DNA of 64,000 nucleotides, from NCBI RefSeq assembly GCF_014256275.1, contig NZ_JACCFE010000002.1, forward strand, positions 1,240,001 to 1,304,000. The letters are read 5' to 3'. The DNA comes from Rhodococcus sp. 4CII (GTDB lineage Bacteria; Actinomycetota; Actinomycetes; Mycobacteriales; Mycobacteriaceae). The position numbers were made by a program, and so were the translations under genes. The notes beneath the pieces were generated by a model. The model was not told the DNA's origin. It ran no database searches and was given only the letters and a program-made list of their open reading frames with translations. Of the stretch, positions 50,221 through 58,044 are shown piece after piece (positions within the stretch are counted from its first letter, which is position 1; each line of letters starts with the position of its first letter).

Positions 50221-51996
50221 TCACGGGCGCGGCAGCGCACCCTTCGCGACCTCGTCGACATATCCGTCGTACGAGGGCTTGTAACCGTCGCTGCGCCCGG
50301 CCAGGACGTGCAACGTCTCGGTGTCCTCGACCTCGTAGCCCTCCTTGCGGAGTTCCACCTTGCGGCTCTTGAACGTCGACGTCTGCTCCAGCGAGTCGAC
50401 GACGCGGACGAACAGCGGCACCGCGTATGACGGCAGCCGGGAGAACAGCAACTCCGCCACGTCCCGGCCGTCGAACTCCTCGTTCTCGTGCAGGGTCACG
50501 GCGGCCATCCCCGCGCGACCGTCGGTTCCGGGGATCTCGACCCCGTAGACGACGGCGTGCTCGACCGCGGGGTGCGCGAGGAGCGCGCCCTCGACCTCGG
50601 TGGTCGCGACGTTCTCGCCCTTCCAGCGGAACGTGTCGCCGAGCCGGTCGACGAACGCGACGTGCGACCACCCCTGACGGCGCACGAGGTCGCCGGTGTC
50701 GAACCAGCAATCGCCGTCGTCGAATCCGTCGCGGACGAGTTTCTTGTCGGTGGCCTCCTCGTCGGTGTACCCGTCGAACGGGGCCCGGTCCGTGACCTTC
50801 GACAGCAGCAGCCCGACCTCGCCGGTGCGGACCTTGCGGAGTTTGCCGTCGGAGTGCCGTCGGGGCGATCCGCTGTCCTCGTCGTACTCGACGACGGCGT
50901 GCGGGAGGGGGCAGATGCCCGCGGTCTTGTCGACGTTGAGAGCGTTGACGAAGGCGATGTTGCACTCGCTCGCGCCGTAGAACTCGGCGACCCTAGAGAT
51001 CCCGAACCGGGTGGTGAACTCGGTCCAGATCTCCGGGCGGAGACCGTTTCCGACCATCAGCCGGATGTCGTTGTCGCGGTCGCCGGGCTGCTCGGGCTGG
51101 TTCAGCAGGTAGCGGCACAGCTCACCGATGTAGGTGAATGCGGTGGCCCGGTTCAGTGCGACGTCGGCCCAGAACTTGGACGCCGAGAACTGCTTTCCGA
51201 GGGCGAGTGTGGCACCCGATGCCAGGACCGACGACAGCGAGACCGTCAGCGCGTTGTTGTGGTACAGCGGAAGGCAGCAGTAGAGGACGTCGCTGCCGCG
51301 GAGCCGGACTCCCATGTTGCCGAGCCCGGACATGCTCTTGAGCCAGCGGAAGTGGCTCATCAGGCTCGCCTTGGGCAATCCCGTGGTGCCCGAGGTGAAG
51401 ATGTAGAAGGCCTTCTCCCGGGCCTGGATCTGCTCGCACACCTCGGGGTTGTCGTCGGCGGCGCTCTCCGCGAGCCGGTCGAGGTCGTCGTAGTACAGCA
51501 CCGACGCCGCGGCGGGCGGTTCGTCGAGCGAATCCACGGCCTCGCCGCAGGATTCGGACACCACCAGCACCCGGCTCTCGAGCAACGAGATGCTGTGTGC
51601 GAGGACGTCTCCGCGCTGGTTGTGGTTGAGCATCCCGGCGGCGGCGCCGAGTTTGACGGCGGCGAGCGCGATGAGCAGCGTCTCGGGTGCGTTCTTGCCC
51701 AGGATCCCGACGACGTCCCCGCGGGACACCCCGAGGTCGGCGAGGACGTGGGCGTACCGGTTGACCCGGATGTTCGCGTTCCGGTAGCTGAGCGAGTTGC
51801 CCTCGAACCGCAGGAAGGTGCGGCGCGGGTGCGCCGCGGCCGCGCGCTGGAAGACGAGCCCGATCGATTCCTTCGCGTCGGGGGTCCGGATCAGTCCGAG
51901 AACCCCTTTCGCCATGATCGGCAGCTCCGGGATCATGGCCGGCAGCCGCCAGGCGAGGTCGACCAGGCTGATCGTCGAACGAGCTTCAGAACGCAT
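50221..51996 (-). CDS. fadD6: Long-chain acyl-CoA synthetase FadD6 (FATP-like)
   Basis: A 591-residue adenylate-forming enzyme. AMP-binding motif FYIFTSGTTGLPKASLMSH (about 205), the YGASECN loop, WFDTGDLVRRQGW and DRLGDTFRWKGENVATTEVE are present. The last is the VLACS/FATP signature. It activates long or very-long fatty acids with CoA. The ATG follows GAGGGGATGTC. A palindrome (52034-52047) lies 38 bases upstream. A gap of 80 bases separates it from folP2. Confidence 0.9.
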   Translation of the reverse strand: MRSEARSTISLVDLAWRLPAMIPELPIMAKGVLGLIRTPDAKESIGLVFQRAAAAHPRRTFLRFEGNSLSYRNANIRVNRYAHVLADLGVSRGDVVGILGKNAPETLLIALAAVKLGAAAGMLNHNQRGDVLAHSISLLESRVLVVSESCGEAVDSLDEPPAAASVLYYDDLDRLAESAADDNPEVCEQIQAREKAFYIFTSGTTGLPKASLMSHFRWLKSMSGLGNMGVRLRGSDVLYCCLPLYHNNALTVSLSSVLASGATLALGKQFSASKFWADVALNRATAFTYIGELCRYLLNQPEQPGDRDNDIRLMVGNGLRPEIWTEFTTRFGISRVAEFYGASECNIAFVNALNVDKTAGICPLPHAVVEYDEDSGSPRRHSDGKLRKVRTGEVGLLLSKVTDRAPFDGYTDEEATDKKLVRDGFDDGDCWFDTGDLVRRQGWSHVAFVDRLGDTFRWKGENVATTEVEGALLAHPAVEHAVVYGVEIPGTDGRAGMAAVTLHENEEFDGRDVAELLFSRLPSYAVPLFVRVVDSLEQTSTFKSRKVELRKEGYEVEDTETLHVLAGRSDGYKPSYDGYVDEVAKGALPRP

Positions 51997-52033
51997 GACA
52001 TCCCCTCGGGCGTGCAGTATGAGTCAGGTCACC

Positions 52034-52047
52034 TTACTGCACGGTAA
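52034..52047. promoter_or_regulatory. Inverted repeat TTAC-TGCACG-GTAA upstream of fadD6
   Basis: A 4+4-bp inverted repeat between the LOG gene and fadD6, in the likely fadD6 promoter. Acyl-CoA-responsive TetR/GntR repressors use sites of this general form, but the match is short. Confidence 0.35.
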
Positions 52048-52082
52048 CAACGCGCGCCACGACGCGGACGGACGATCGGGCC

Positions 52083-52643
52083 TCAGGAGACGCAGGCGTC
52101 CAGTGCCGCCCCGACATCCGTCCGGACGAGCAGCCGATCGAGGGCGCGCTGCGCGACGAACCCGCCCCCGCGCAGCCCGTCGAGCCAGTCCAGCAGCCCC
52201 GCGTAGTGACCGTGCGGATCGAGCAGGACGACGGGCTTCTCGTGCATGCCGAGATAACCCGCGGTCCAGGTTTCGAACAGCTCCTCGAGCGTGCCGATGC
52301 CGCCGGGCAGCGTGACGAACGCGTCGGCCCGGTCCTCCATGACCTGCTTGCGCTGGCGCATCGTGTCCGTGACCACCAGCTCGTCGGCATCGACGTCGGC
52401 GACTTCCCTGTGCACCAGCGCTTTCGGGATCACCCCGACGGTCGTCGCACCGGCGGCCCGGGCGGCCTCGGCCACCGCACCCATCATCGAGACGTTGCCG
52501 CCGCCGGACACGAGTTGCCAACCGCGCTTACCGATTTCGGCACCCACTTGGGCGGCGAGTTCCAGGAAGTGGTCGCCCACGGGCCCCGAGGCGCAGTAGA
52601 CGCACACCGAGAACGGCTGCGACGGAACGCCTTCCGGTATCAC
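52083..52643 (-). CDS. LOG-family phosphoribohydrolase (first)
   Basis: A 186-residue protein of the lysine-decarboxylase-like LOG family, with LVSGGGNVSMMGAVAEAA and the catalytic PGGIGTLEELFE. Members hydrolyse cytokinin riboside monophosphates or nucleotides to free base. The start GTG 52643 overlaps the stop of the upstream LOG paralogue (GTGA), with GGAGG seven bases before. An adjacent GTG at 52646 is an alternative. Confidence 0.87.
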   Translation of the reverse strand: MIPEGVPSQPFSVCVYCASGPVGDHFLELAAQVGAEIGKRGWQLVSGGGNVSMMGAVAEAARAAGATTVGVIPKALVHREVADVDADELVVTDTMRQRKQVMEDRADAFVTLPGGIGTLEELFETWTAGYLGMHEKPVVLLDPHGHYAGLLDWLDGLRGGGFVAQRALDRLLVRTDVGAALDACVS

Positions 52644-53437
52644 CACTGGTCCTCCGTTCCGAGCAGAGCAGCCTCGTCGACACCCTGCTGCGAGCGTACG
52701 ACGATCTGCACCGCCTCCTCCACACTGTCCGTGACGTGCAGCAGGTTGACGTCGCCCTCCGAGATCTTGCCGCTGTGTTCGAGGGTTCCGCGGATCCAGT
52801 CCACCAGCCCGGACCAGTACTCGGTGCCGAACAGGATGATCGGGAACCGGGTGACCTTGCGCGTCTGCACCAGGGTCAGCGCCTCGAACAGCTCGTCGAG
52901 CGTCCCGAAGCCGCCGGGCAGGCAGATGAACGCCTGCGAGTACTTCACGAACATCGTCTTGCGGGCGAAGAAGTACCGGAAGTTGATGCCGAGGTCGACC
53001 CACTCGTTGAGGCCCTGCTCGAACGGCAACTCGATGCCGAGGCCGATGGAGTATCCACCCGATTCGCTGGCGCCGCGGTTGGCGGCCTCCATGACACCGG
53101 GGCCGCCACCGGTGATGACGGCGTATCCGGCCTCGGCCAGGCGTGCACCCAGCGCCCGTCCCGCCTCGTACTCGGGGTGACCTGGCTCGGTGCGGGCGGA
53201 CCCGAACACGGTGACGGCACGCGGCACCTCGGCGAGGGCACCGAACCCTTCGACGAACTCGCTCTGGATCCGCAGGACCCGCCACGGGTCGGTGTGCACC
53301 CAGTCGGTCCGCCCCCGCTCGTCGAGCAACTGCTCGTCGGTGGTGGTCTCGTCCTTGCGGGCGCGCCTCAACTGCACCGGACCCCGGTGCTTCACGGACG
53401 AGGACTTCCGACCGTAATTGTTCTTCTCGGGTGCCAT
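52640..53437 (-). CDS. LOG-family (TIGR00730-type) protein (second)
   Basis: 265 residues. A charged N-terminal 60 residues (KHRGPVQLRRARKDE) precede the Rossmann-like LOG domain with AVTVFGSARTEPG, VITGGGPGVMEAANRGA and PGGFGTLDELFE. It is longer than the downstream paralogue, with which it overlaps by GTGA. ATG 53437 has no ribosome site but a TAGCCT hexamer seven bases upstream. The pair heads a two-gene operon; substrates may differ. Confidence 0.87.
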   Translation of the reverse strand: MAPEKNNYGRKSSSVKHRGPVQLRRARKDETTTDEQLLDERGRTDWVHTDPWRVLRIQSEFVEGFGALAEVPRAVTVFGSARTEPGHPEYEAGRALGARLAEAGYAVITGGGPGVMEAANRGASESGGYSIGLGIELPFEQGLNEWVDLGINFRYFFARKTMFVKYSQAFICLPGGFGTLDELFEALTLVQTRKVTRFPIILFGTEYWSGLVDWIRGTLEHSGKISEGDVNLLHVTDSVEEAVQIVVRSQQGVDEAALLGTEDQW

Positions 53438-53444
53438 GCGCCCC

Positions 53445-53450
53445 AGGCTA
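53445..53450 (-). promoter_or_regulatory. -10 hexamer TAGCCT for the LOG operon (leaderless)
   Basis: On the minus strand TAGCCT is followed by seven bases and ATG 53437. Confidence 0.5.
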
Positions 53451-53479
53451 ACGGTTGGCCCGCCAGGGGCACCGGGCAG

Positions 53480-54553
53480 TCACGACGCGGTCAGATAGGC
53501 GCGCAGCACCGCCGTCACGTCGGTGATCTGCTGCACGGGCACGTGCTCGTCCCGCTTGTGGGCGAGGTTCGGGTCGCCGGGACCGTAGTTGACGGCCGGG
53601 ATGCCGAGCGCGGAGAACCGCGAAACGTCGGTCCACCCGTACTTGGCGCGGAACTGCCCGCCGGCCGCCTCGATGAGGGCCGCGGCCGCCGGATCGCTCA
53701 ATCCGGGCAGGGCGCCCGGCGACAGGTCGGTGACCTCGAACCCCAGCTCGAGCCCGTCGAAGACCTCCCGCACGTGGTCGATCGCCCGCTCGGCGCTGCG
53801 GTCGGGGGCGAAGCGGAAGTTGACGTCCATCTCCGCCGCGTCGGGCACGACGTTGCCGGCCACTCCCCCGGCGATCCGCACTGCGGACAACCCCTCCCGG
53901 TAGACGCAGCCGTCGATGTCCACCGACCGCGCCGTGTAGTCCGACAGCCGCTGCAGGACCGGGGCGAACCGGTGGATCGCGTTGTCGCCGAGCCACGACC
54001 TCGCGGAATGCGCGCGGGTGCCGCGGGTGGTGAGCGTCACCCGCAACGTGCCCTGGCAGCCCGCCTCGATGAGCCCGCCCGTCGGCTCGCCGAGGATCGC
54101 GACGTCCGCCCGCAGCCACTCGGGGATCTCGCGCTCGATCCGGCCGAGCCCGTTGTGGACGGCCGCGATCTCCTCGCAGTCGTAGAACACCAGCGTCAGG
54201 TCGTGCGCGAGGTACTCCACGGTGGCGGCGAGATGCAGGAACACCGCGTCCCCCGACTTCATGTCGACCGTTCCGCAGCCGTGCAGCAGTTCGCCCTCAC
54301 GCCGCGACGGCACGTTGTCGGCGATCGGCACGGTGTCGAGGTGGCCGGCGAGCATCACCCGGCTCGGCAGCCCCCGGTCGGTGCGGGCGAGCACCGCGTT
54401 GCCGTTGCGGATGATCTCGAACCCGGTGGTCTGTTCCCGCAGCGCCGACTCGACGGCGGCGGCGATCGCCGACTCGTCGTGCGAGACGCTCGGAATGTCC
54501 ACCAGTGCGGCGGTGAGGTCGATGGGGTCGGCGTGGAGGTCGAGTGTGCTCAC
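53480..54553 (-). CDS. dapE: Succinyl-diaminopimelate desuccinylase
   Basis: A 357-residue M20 zinc hydrolase of lysine/meso-DAP synthesis. Metal motifs are LAGHLDTVP (His, Asp), GCGTVDMKSGDA, FYDCEEI (catalytic and metal Glu) and ILGEPTGG; KRDEHV near the C-terminus carries the last His. GTG 54553 is placed by the TAGGGT hexamer six bases upstream. With dapD nearby it supplies the DAP of peptidoglycan. Confidence 0.93.
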   Translation of the reverse strand: MSTLDLHADPIDLTAALVDIPSVSHDESAIAAAVESALREQTTGFEIIRNGNAVLARTDRGLPSRVMLAGHLDTVPIADNVPSRREGELLHGCGTVDMKSGDAVFLHLAATVEYLAHDLTLVFYDCEEIAAVHNGLGRIEREIPEWLRADVAILGEPTGGLIEAGCQGTLRVTLTTRGTRAHSARSWLGDNAIHRFAPVLQRLSDYTARSVDIDGCVYREGLSAVRIAGGVAGNVVPDAAEMDVNFRFAPDRSAERAIDHVREVFDGLELGFEVTDLSPGALPGLSDPAAAALIEAAGGQFRAKYGWTDVSRFSALGIPAVNYGPGDPNLAHKRDEHVPVQQITDVTAVLRAYLTAS

Positions 54554-54559
54554 CCGTCC

Positions 54560-54565
54560 ACCCTA
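54560..54565 (-). promoter_or_regulatory. -10 hexamer TAGGGT for dapE (leaderless)
   Basis: On the minus strand TAGGGT is followed by GGACGG and GTG 54553. It lies in the 35-base gap after the propeller gene stop. Confidence 0.5.
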
Positions 54566-54588
54566 GGCGGACGCCCCGTCACGGGTGC

Positions 54589-55542
54589 TCAGGCGTCGAC
54601 CCCGCCGGGAATCTCGTAGATCGCCCCGTCGAAGCCGACCCGGTACAGGCGCCCGGCGGCGAAGCCGGTAGCGCCCTTTCCGTAGGTGACGACGCTGGAG
54701 GTCGGCAGGCCCGACCCGAGGACGCAGTACCGTCCCGGCGCGTCGATCCGCCAGATCTCGCCGCGGGCGTTGGCGGGTACGACCGGACGGCCCTTCGAGT
54801 CCAGCGTCAGGCCGTCGGGTGCGGCGAGGACGTCGCCACCGGTCAGGTCGAGGATGCTCTCCGGCGCGCCCGGGTTCGCCAGCGGGATCCGGCTCACCCC
54901 CGGATTCACGAATGTCCGCGACACGTACAGGTACCGGTCGTCGGCACCCAGCACCGCACCGTTCGCGCTGGGCAGCGTCGCCCAGTTCGGTTCGACCCGG
55001 CCGTCCGGGAACACCCGGCCGATCTGGGTGCCGAAGTCGTTGGTGGCGTATGCGATTCCGTCGGCCGTCACGTCGAGCCCGTTCGCCGCGCTCAGCCCCG
55101 AGGCGAACGGCGTGAGCACGTTCGTCGCGGTGTTCAGCTTCGCGATCGCGCCCGGACGGAGGACGTCGCCGAGAAGCACCCGGGCGTCCGCGCCGTACCC
55201 GACGAGCAGTGATCCGTCCGTCGCCCATGCGAGTGCGCCCGCGCCGCCGCTCGGCACCGTCGCGACGGGCACGGCCGCCGCGCCGGGGGCGTCGAGCCGG
55301 AAGACGCGACCACTGACGAGGTCGGTGGTGTAGAGGCGGCCCGCGCCGTCGACCGTCGCACCCTCGAGCGCGGCACCCGGAATACTGCCCACTCGAACGG
55401 GCGCCTGACCCGCGCCCGGACAGGTCGGCGCGGCGACCGCGATCGACGGGGCCGCGACGGAGACCGCCCCGGCGAGGAGTGCACCCGCCGCGGCCACCCG
55501 CAGCGTGCTTCGCAAGGAACGACCGAACTGTGGAACGCGCAT
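54589..55542 (-). CDS. Secreted beta-propeller (SMP-30/NHL-like) protein
   Basis: A 317-residue exported protein. The signal peptide (AAAGALLAGAVSVAAP...AVAA) is cut near residue 38. The mature part has repeated propeller blades, each with a VDGAGRLYTTDL-, VTADGIAYATND- or LDSKGRPVVPAN-like strand, as in SMP-30/gluconolactonase and NHL proteins. ATG 55542 is taken because GGAAGG lies eight bases upstream. It sits between dapE and dapD, which in mycobacteria are neighbours without it as far as I recall. Function is unknown. Confidence 0.78.
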   Translation of the reverse strand: MRVPQFGRSLRSTLRVAAAGALLAGAVSVAAPSIAVAAPTCPGAGQAPVRVGSIPGAALEGATVDGAGRLYTTDLVSGRVFRLDAPGAAAVPVATVPSGGAGALAWATDGSLLVGYGADARVLLGDVLRPGAIAKLNTATNVLTPFASGLSAANGLDVTADGIAYATNDFGTQIGRVFPDGRVEPNWATLPSANGAVLGADDRYLYVSRTFVNPGVSRIPLANPGAPESILDLTGGDVLAAPDGLTLDSKGRPVVPANARGEIWRIDAPGRYCVLGSGLPTSSVVTYGKGATGFAAGRLYRVGFDGAIYEIPGGVDA

Positions 55543-55671
55543 TCTCACAACCTTCCCGACAGGGTTTGCAAACAGCCCGTGCATCGTCTCCCATCGCGCC
55601 CGAACCCGCTCGGTTTCGAATCGATCACGCGCTGATAACGACCGGCTCGGAATGTGCGAGTAATGAGGCAG

Positions 55672-55677
55672 TAACCT
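55672..55677 (+). promoter_or_regulatory. -10 hexamer TAACCT for dapD (leaderless)
   Basis: TAACCT, eight bases and GTG 55686; no ribosome site. This fixes the dapD start at 55686. Confidence 0.45.
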
Positions 55678-55685
55678 CTAGTGCC

Positions 55686-56639
55686 GTGAGCACACAGGGA
55701 GCATCAGCAGTAGGCATCGCCAACGTGACCGTCGGCGGCACCGTTCTCGATACCTGGTTTCCGGCGCCCGAGCTGGGGAACTTCGCCGAGGCGGGGACCC
55801 AGCGGATCGAGGGTGGCGACATCCCCTCCGATCTGGCACTTCTCGCCGGACCCGACGAGGCACGCGAGGTCGACCAGGTCGTGGTGCGCACCACCATCGC
55901 CGACCTGTCGGCGCCGCCCGCCGACGCCCACGACGCGTACCTGCGCCTTCACCTTCTCTCCCACCGCCTCGTGACGCCGCACGGCGTCAACCTCGACGGT
56001 CTGTTCGGCTTGCTGTCCAACGTGGTGTGGACCAACTTCGGCCCCTGCGCGGTCGAGGGCTTCGAGAAGGTGCGCTCGCGTCTGCGGATCCGCGGCGTGG
56101 TCACCGTGTTCGGTGTCGACAAGTTCCCTCGGATGGTCGACTACGTCGTCCCGTCCGGTGTCCGTATCGCCGACGCCGACCGCGTGCGCCTCGGCGCCCA
56201 CCTGGCGAGCGGCACCACCGTGATGCACGAGGGCTTCGTCAATTTCAATGCCGGCACGCTCGGCAACTCCATGGTCGAAGGCCGGATCTCCGCGGGGGTC
56301 GTCGTCGACGACGGATCCGATGTGGGCGGGGGCGCGTCGATCATGGGCACCCTGTCCGGTGGCGGCAAGGAGACCATCTCCGTCGGCAAGCGGTGCCTGC
56401 TCGGCGCCAACGCGGGTCTCGGTATCTCGCTCGGCGACGACTGCGTGCTCGAGGCCGGTCTGTACGTGACCGCGGGCACCAAGGTCACCGGCCCGGACGG
56501 CACCGTCGTGAAAGCCAAGGACCTCAACGGCCAGTCCAATCTGCTCTTCCGCCGCAACTCCGTCTCCGGTGCAGTCGAGGTCGTGCCGTGGAAGGGAACC
56601 GGCGTGGAACTGAACGCGGCTCTGCACGCAAACGACTGA
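55686..56639 (+). CDS. dapD: Tetrahydrodipicolinate N-succinyltransferase
   Basis: A 317-residue hexapeptide-repeat acyltransferase making N-succinyl-2-amino-6-oxopimelate in the DAP/lysine pathway. The C-terminal half is a left-handed beta-helix with GTTVMHEGFVNFNAGTLGNS and VDDGSDVGGGASIMGTLSGG. The actinobacterial-type N-terminal domain (TVGGTVLDTWFPAPELG) is present. It is divergent from the propeller gene and dapE. The amino-acid permease gene begins four bases later, suggesting one transcript. Confidence 0.93.
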   Translation: MSTQGASAVGIANVTVGGTVLDTWFPAPELGNFAEAGTQRIEGGDIPSDLALLAGPDEAREVDQVVVRTTIADLSAPPADAHDAYLRLHLLSHRLVTPHGVNLDGLFGLLSNVVWTNFGPCAVEGFEKVRSRLRIRGVVTVFGVDKFPRMVDYVVPSGVRIADADRVRLGAHLASGTTVMHEGFVNFNAGTLGNSMVEGRISAGVVVDDGSDVGGGASIMGTLSGGGKETISVGKRCLLGANAGLGISLGDDCVLEAGLYVTAGTKVTGPDGTVVKAKDLNGQSNLLFRRNSVSGAVEVVPWKGTGVELNAALHAND

Positions 56640-56643
56640 CACT

Positions 56644-58041
56644 GTGAGCGGCACGCGAACACCCGGCACCATGACCGATTCGACCAGCACCCTCGGCCGG
56701 GGCCTGAAGGTCCGTCATCTCACGATGATGGGCCTCGGGTCCGCGATCGGTGCCGGACTGTTCCTCGGGACCGGTGTCGGCATCGCGACGGCCGGTCCCG
56801 CCGTCCTCGTCTCGTACCTTCTCGCCGGCATCATCGTGGTCTTCGTCATGCGCATGCTCGGCGAGATGGGGGCAGCGATACCCGCCAGCGGTTCCTTCTC
56901 GCACTACGCGCGGATCGGGATCGGCGACTGGGCCGGATTCGTGATGGGGTGGCTCTACTGGTTCATGCTGATCATGGTGCTCGGCGCCGAGATCACCGGC
57001 GCCTCCGGCATCGTGAGCGGCTGGTTGCCCGGGGTGCCGCAGTGGGTCGTCGCGCTCGTGTTCGTGATCTTCTTCGCAGCGGTCAACCTCGCGAAGGTCA
57101 GCAACTTCGGCGAGTTCGAGTTCTGGTTCGCCGCCATCAAGGTCACCGTCATCATCGGGTTCCTGGTGATCGGCGTGCTGCTCGTGTTCGGCCTGCTCCC
57201 GGACACGGAACCGGTGGGCACCACCAATCTCTTCGGCCACGGCGGTTTCATGCCCGAAGGTTTCGCCGGTGTCGCCGCGGGACTGCTGGTGGTGGCATTC
57301 GCGTTCGGCGGCATCGAGATCGTGACCATCGCTGCCGCCGAGTCGGAGGACCCCGAACGCTCGATCGCCGTGGCGGTGCGCAGCGTCGTCTGGCGCATCA
57401 GCGTCTTCTACCTGGGGTCCATCTCGATCATGGTCCTCGTTCTTCCCTGGGATTCGTCGGACCTGAAGAGTGGACCGTTCGTGGCGGTGCTCAACCAGGC
57501 GCACATTCCGTACGTGGCCGGGTTCATGGAACTGGTGGTCGTGGTCGCGTTGCTGTCGGCGTTCAACGCCAACATCTACGGCACGTCGCGGATGGCGTAC
57601 TCGCTGTCCCGTCGCGGCGACGGTCCCGCGTTCATGGCCCGGATCTCGAATTCGGGTGTCCCGCTGAACGCGGTGCTGCTGTCGGTGTTCTTCGGTTTCG
57701 TCAGTGTGCTGCTCAACTGGTGGCTGCCCGACGACCTCCTCGGACTTCTCCTGAACGCCGTCGGTTCGGCCCTCCTGGTCATCTGGATCTTCATCGTCGT
57801 CTCGCACCTGAAGTTGCGCCCGCAGCTCGAACGCGAGGGCAAGCTCACCGTGCGGATGTGGCTCTTTCCGTGGCTCAGCTACCTCACGCTCGCGATGCTC
57901 GGCGGATTCGTGGTGCTCATGCTGTTCGACACCGACGCCCGCGTCCAGCTGATCTCGACGTGCGTCCTGTTCCTCGTCATCGCGGCACTCGGTGTGCTCA
58001 ACACCCGGCTGCGCAGGCAGTCCCAGCCGGCATCAGGGTAG
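56644..58041 (+). CDS. Amino-acid permease (APC superfamily)
   Basis: A 465-residue transporter with 12 predicted helices. The N-terminal KVRHLTMMGLGSAIGAGLFL is the classic substrate-site helix of the amino acid/proton symporters (GABA, proline, aromatic types), followed by AGPAVLVSYLLAGIIV and FAFGGIEIVTIAAAE. GTG 56644 is four bases after dapD; an ATG at 56671 is a possible alternative. The substrate is not determinable. Confidence 0.88.
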   Translation: MSGTRTPGTMTDSTSTLGRGLKVRHLTMMGLGSAIGAGLFLGTGVGIATAGPAVLVSYLLAGIIVVFVMRMLGEMGAAIPASGSFSHYARIGIGDWAGFVMGWLYWFMLIMVLGAEITGASGIVSGWLPGVPQWVVALVFVIFFAAVNLAKVSNFGEFEFWFAAIKVTVIIGFLVIGVLLVFGLLPDTEPVGTTNLFGHGGFMPEGFAGVAAGLLVVAFAFGGIEIVTIAAAESEDPERSIAVAVRSVVWRISVFYLGSISIMVLVLPWDSSDLKSGPFVAVLNQAHIPYVAGFMELVVVVALLSAFNANIYGTSRMAYSLSRRGDGPAFMARISNSGVPLNAVLLSVFFGFVSVLLNWWLPDDLLGLLLNAVGSALLVIWIFIVVSHLKLRPQLEREGKLTVRMWLFPWLSYLTLAMLGGFVVLMLFDTDARVQLISTCVLFLVIAALGVLNTRLRRQSQPASG

Positions 58042-58044
58042 GCG

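Noticed and set aside
50184..50225. CGTGAGT/ACTCACG inverted repeat at the fadD6 3' end as a terminator
   Set aside because: The 7-bp stem has a 28-base loop and includes the fadD6 stop; it is too weak and loosely spaced to call.
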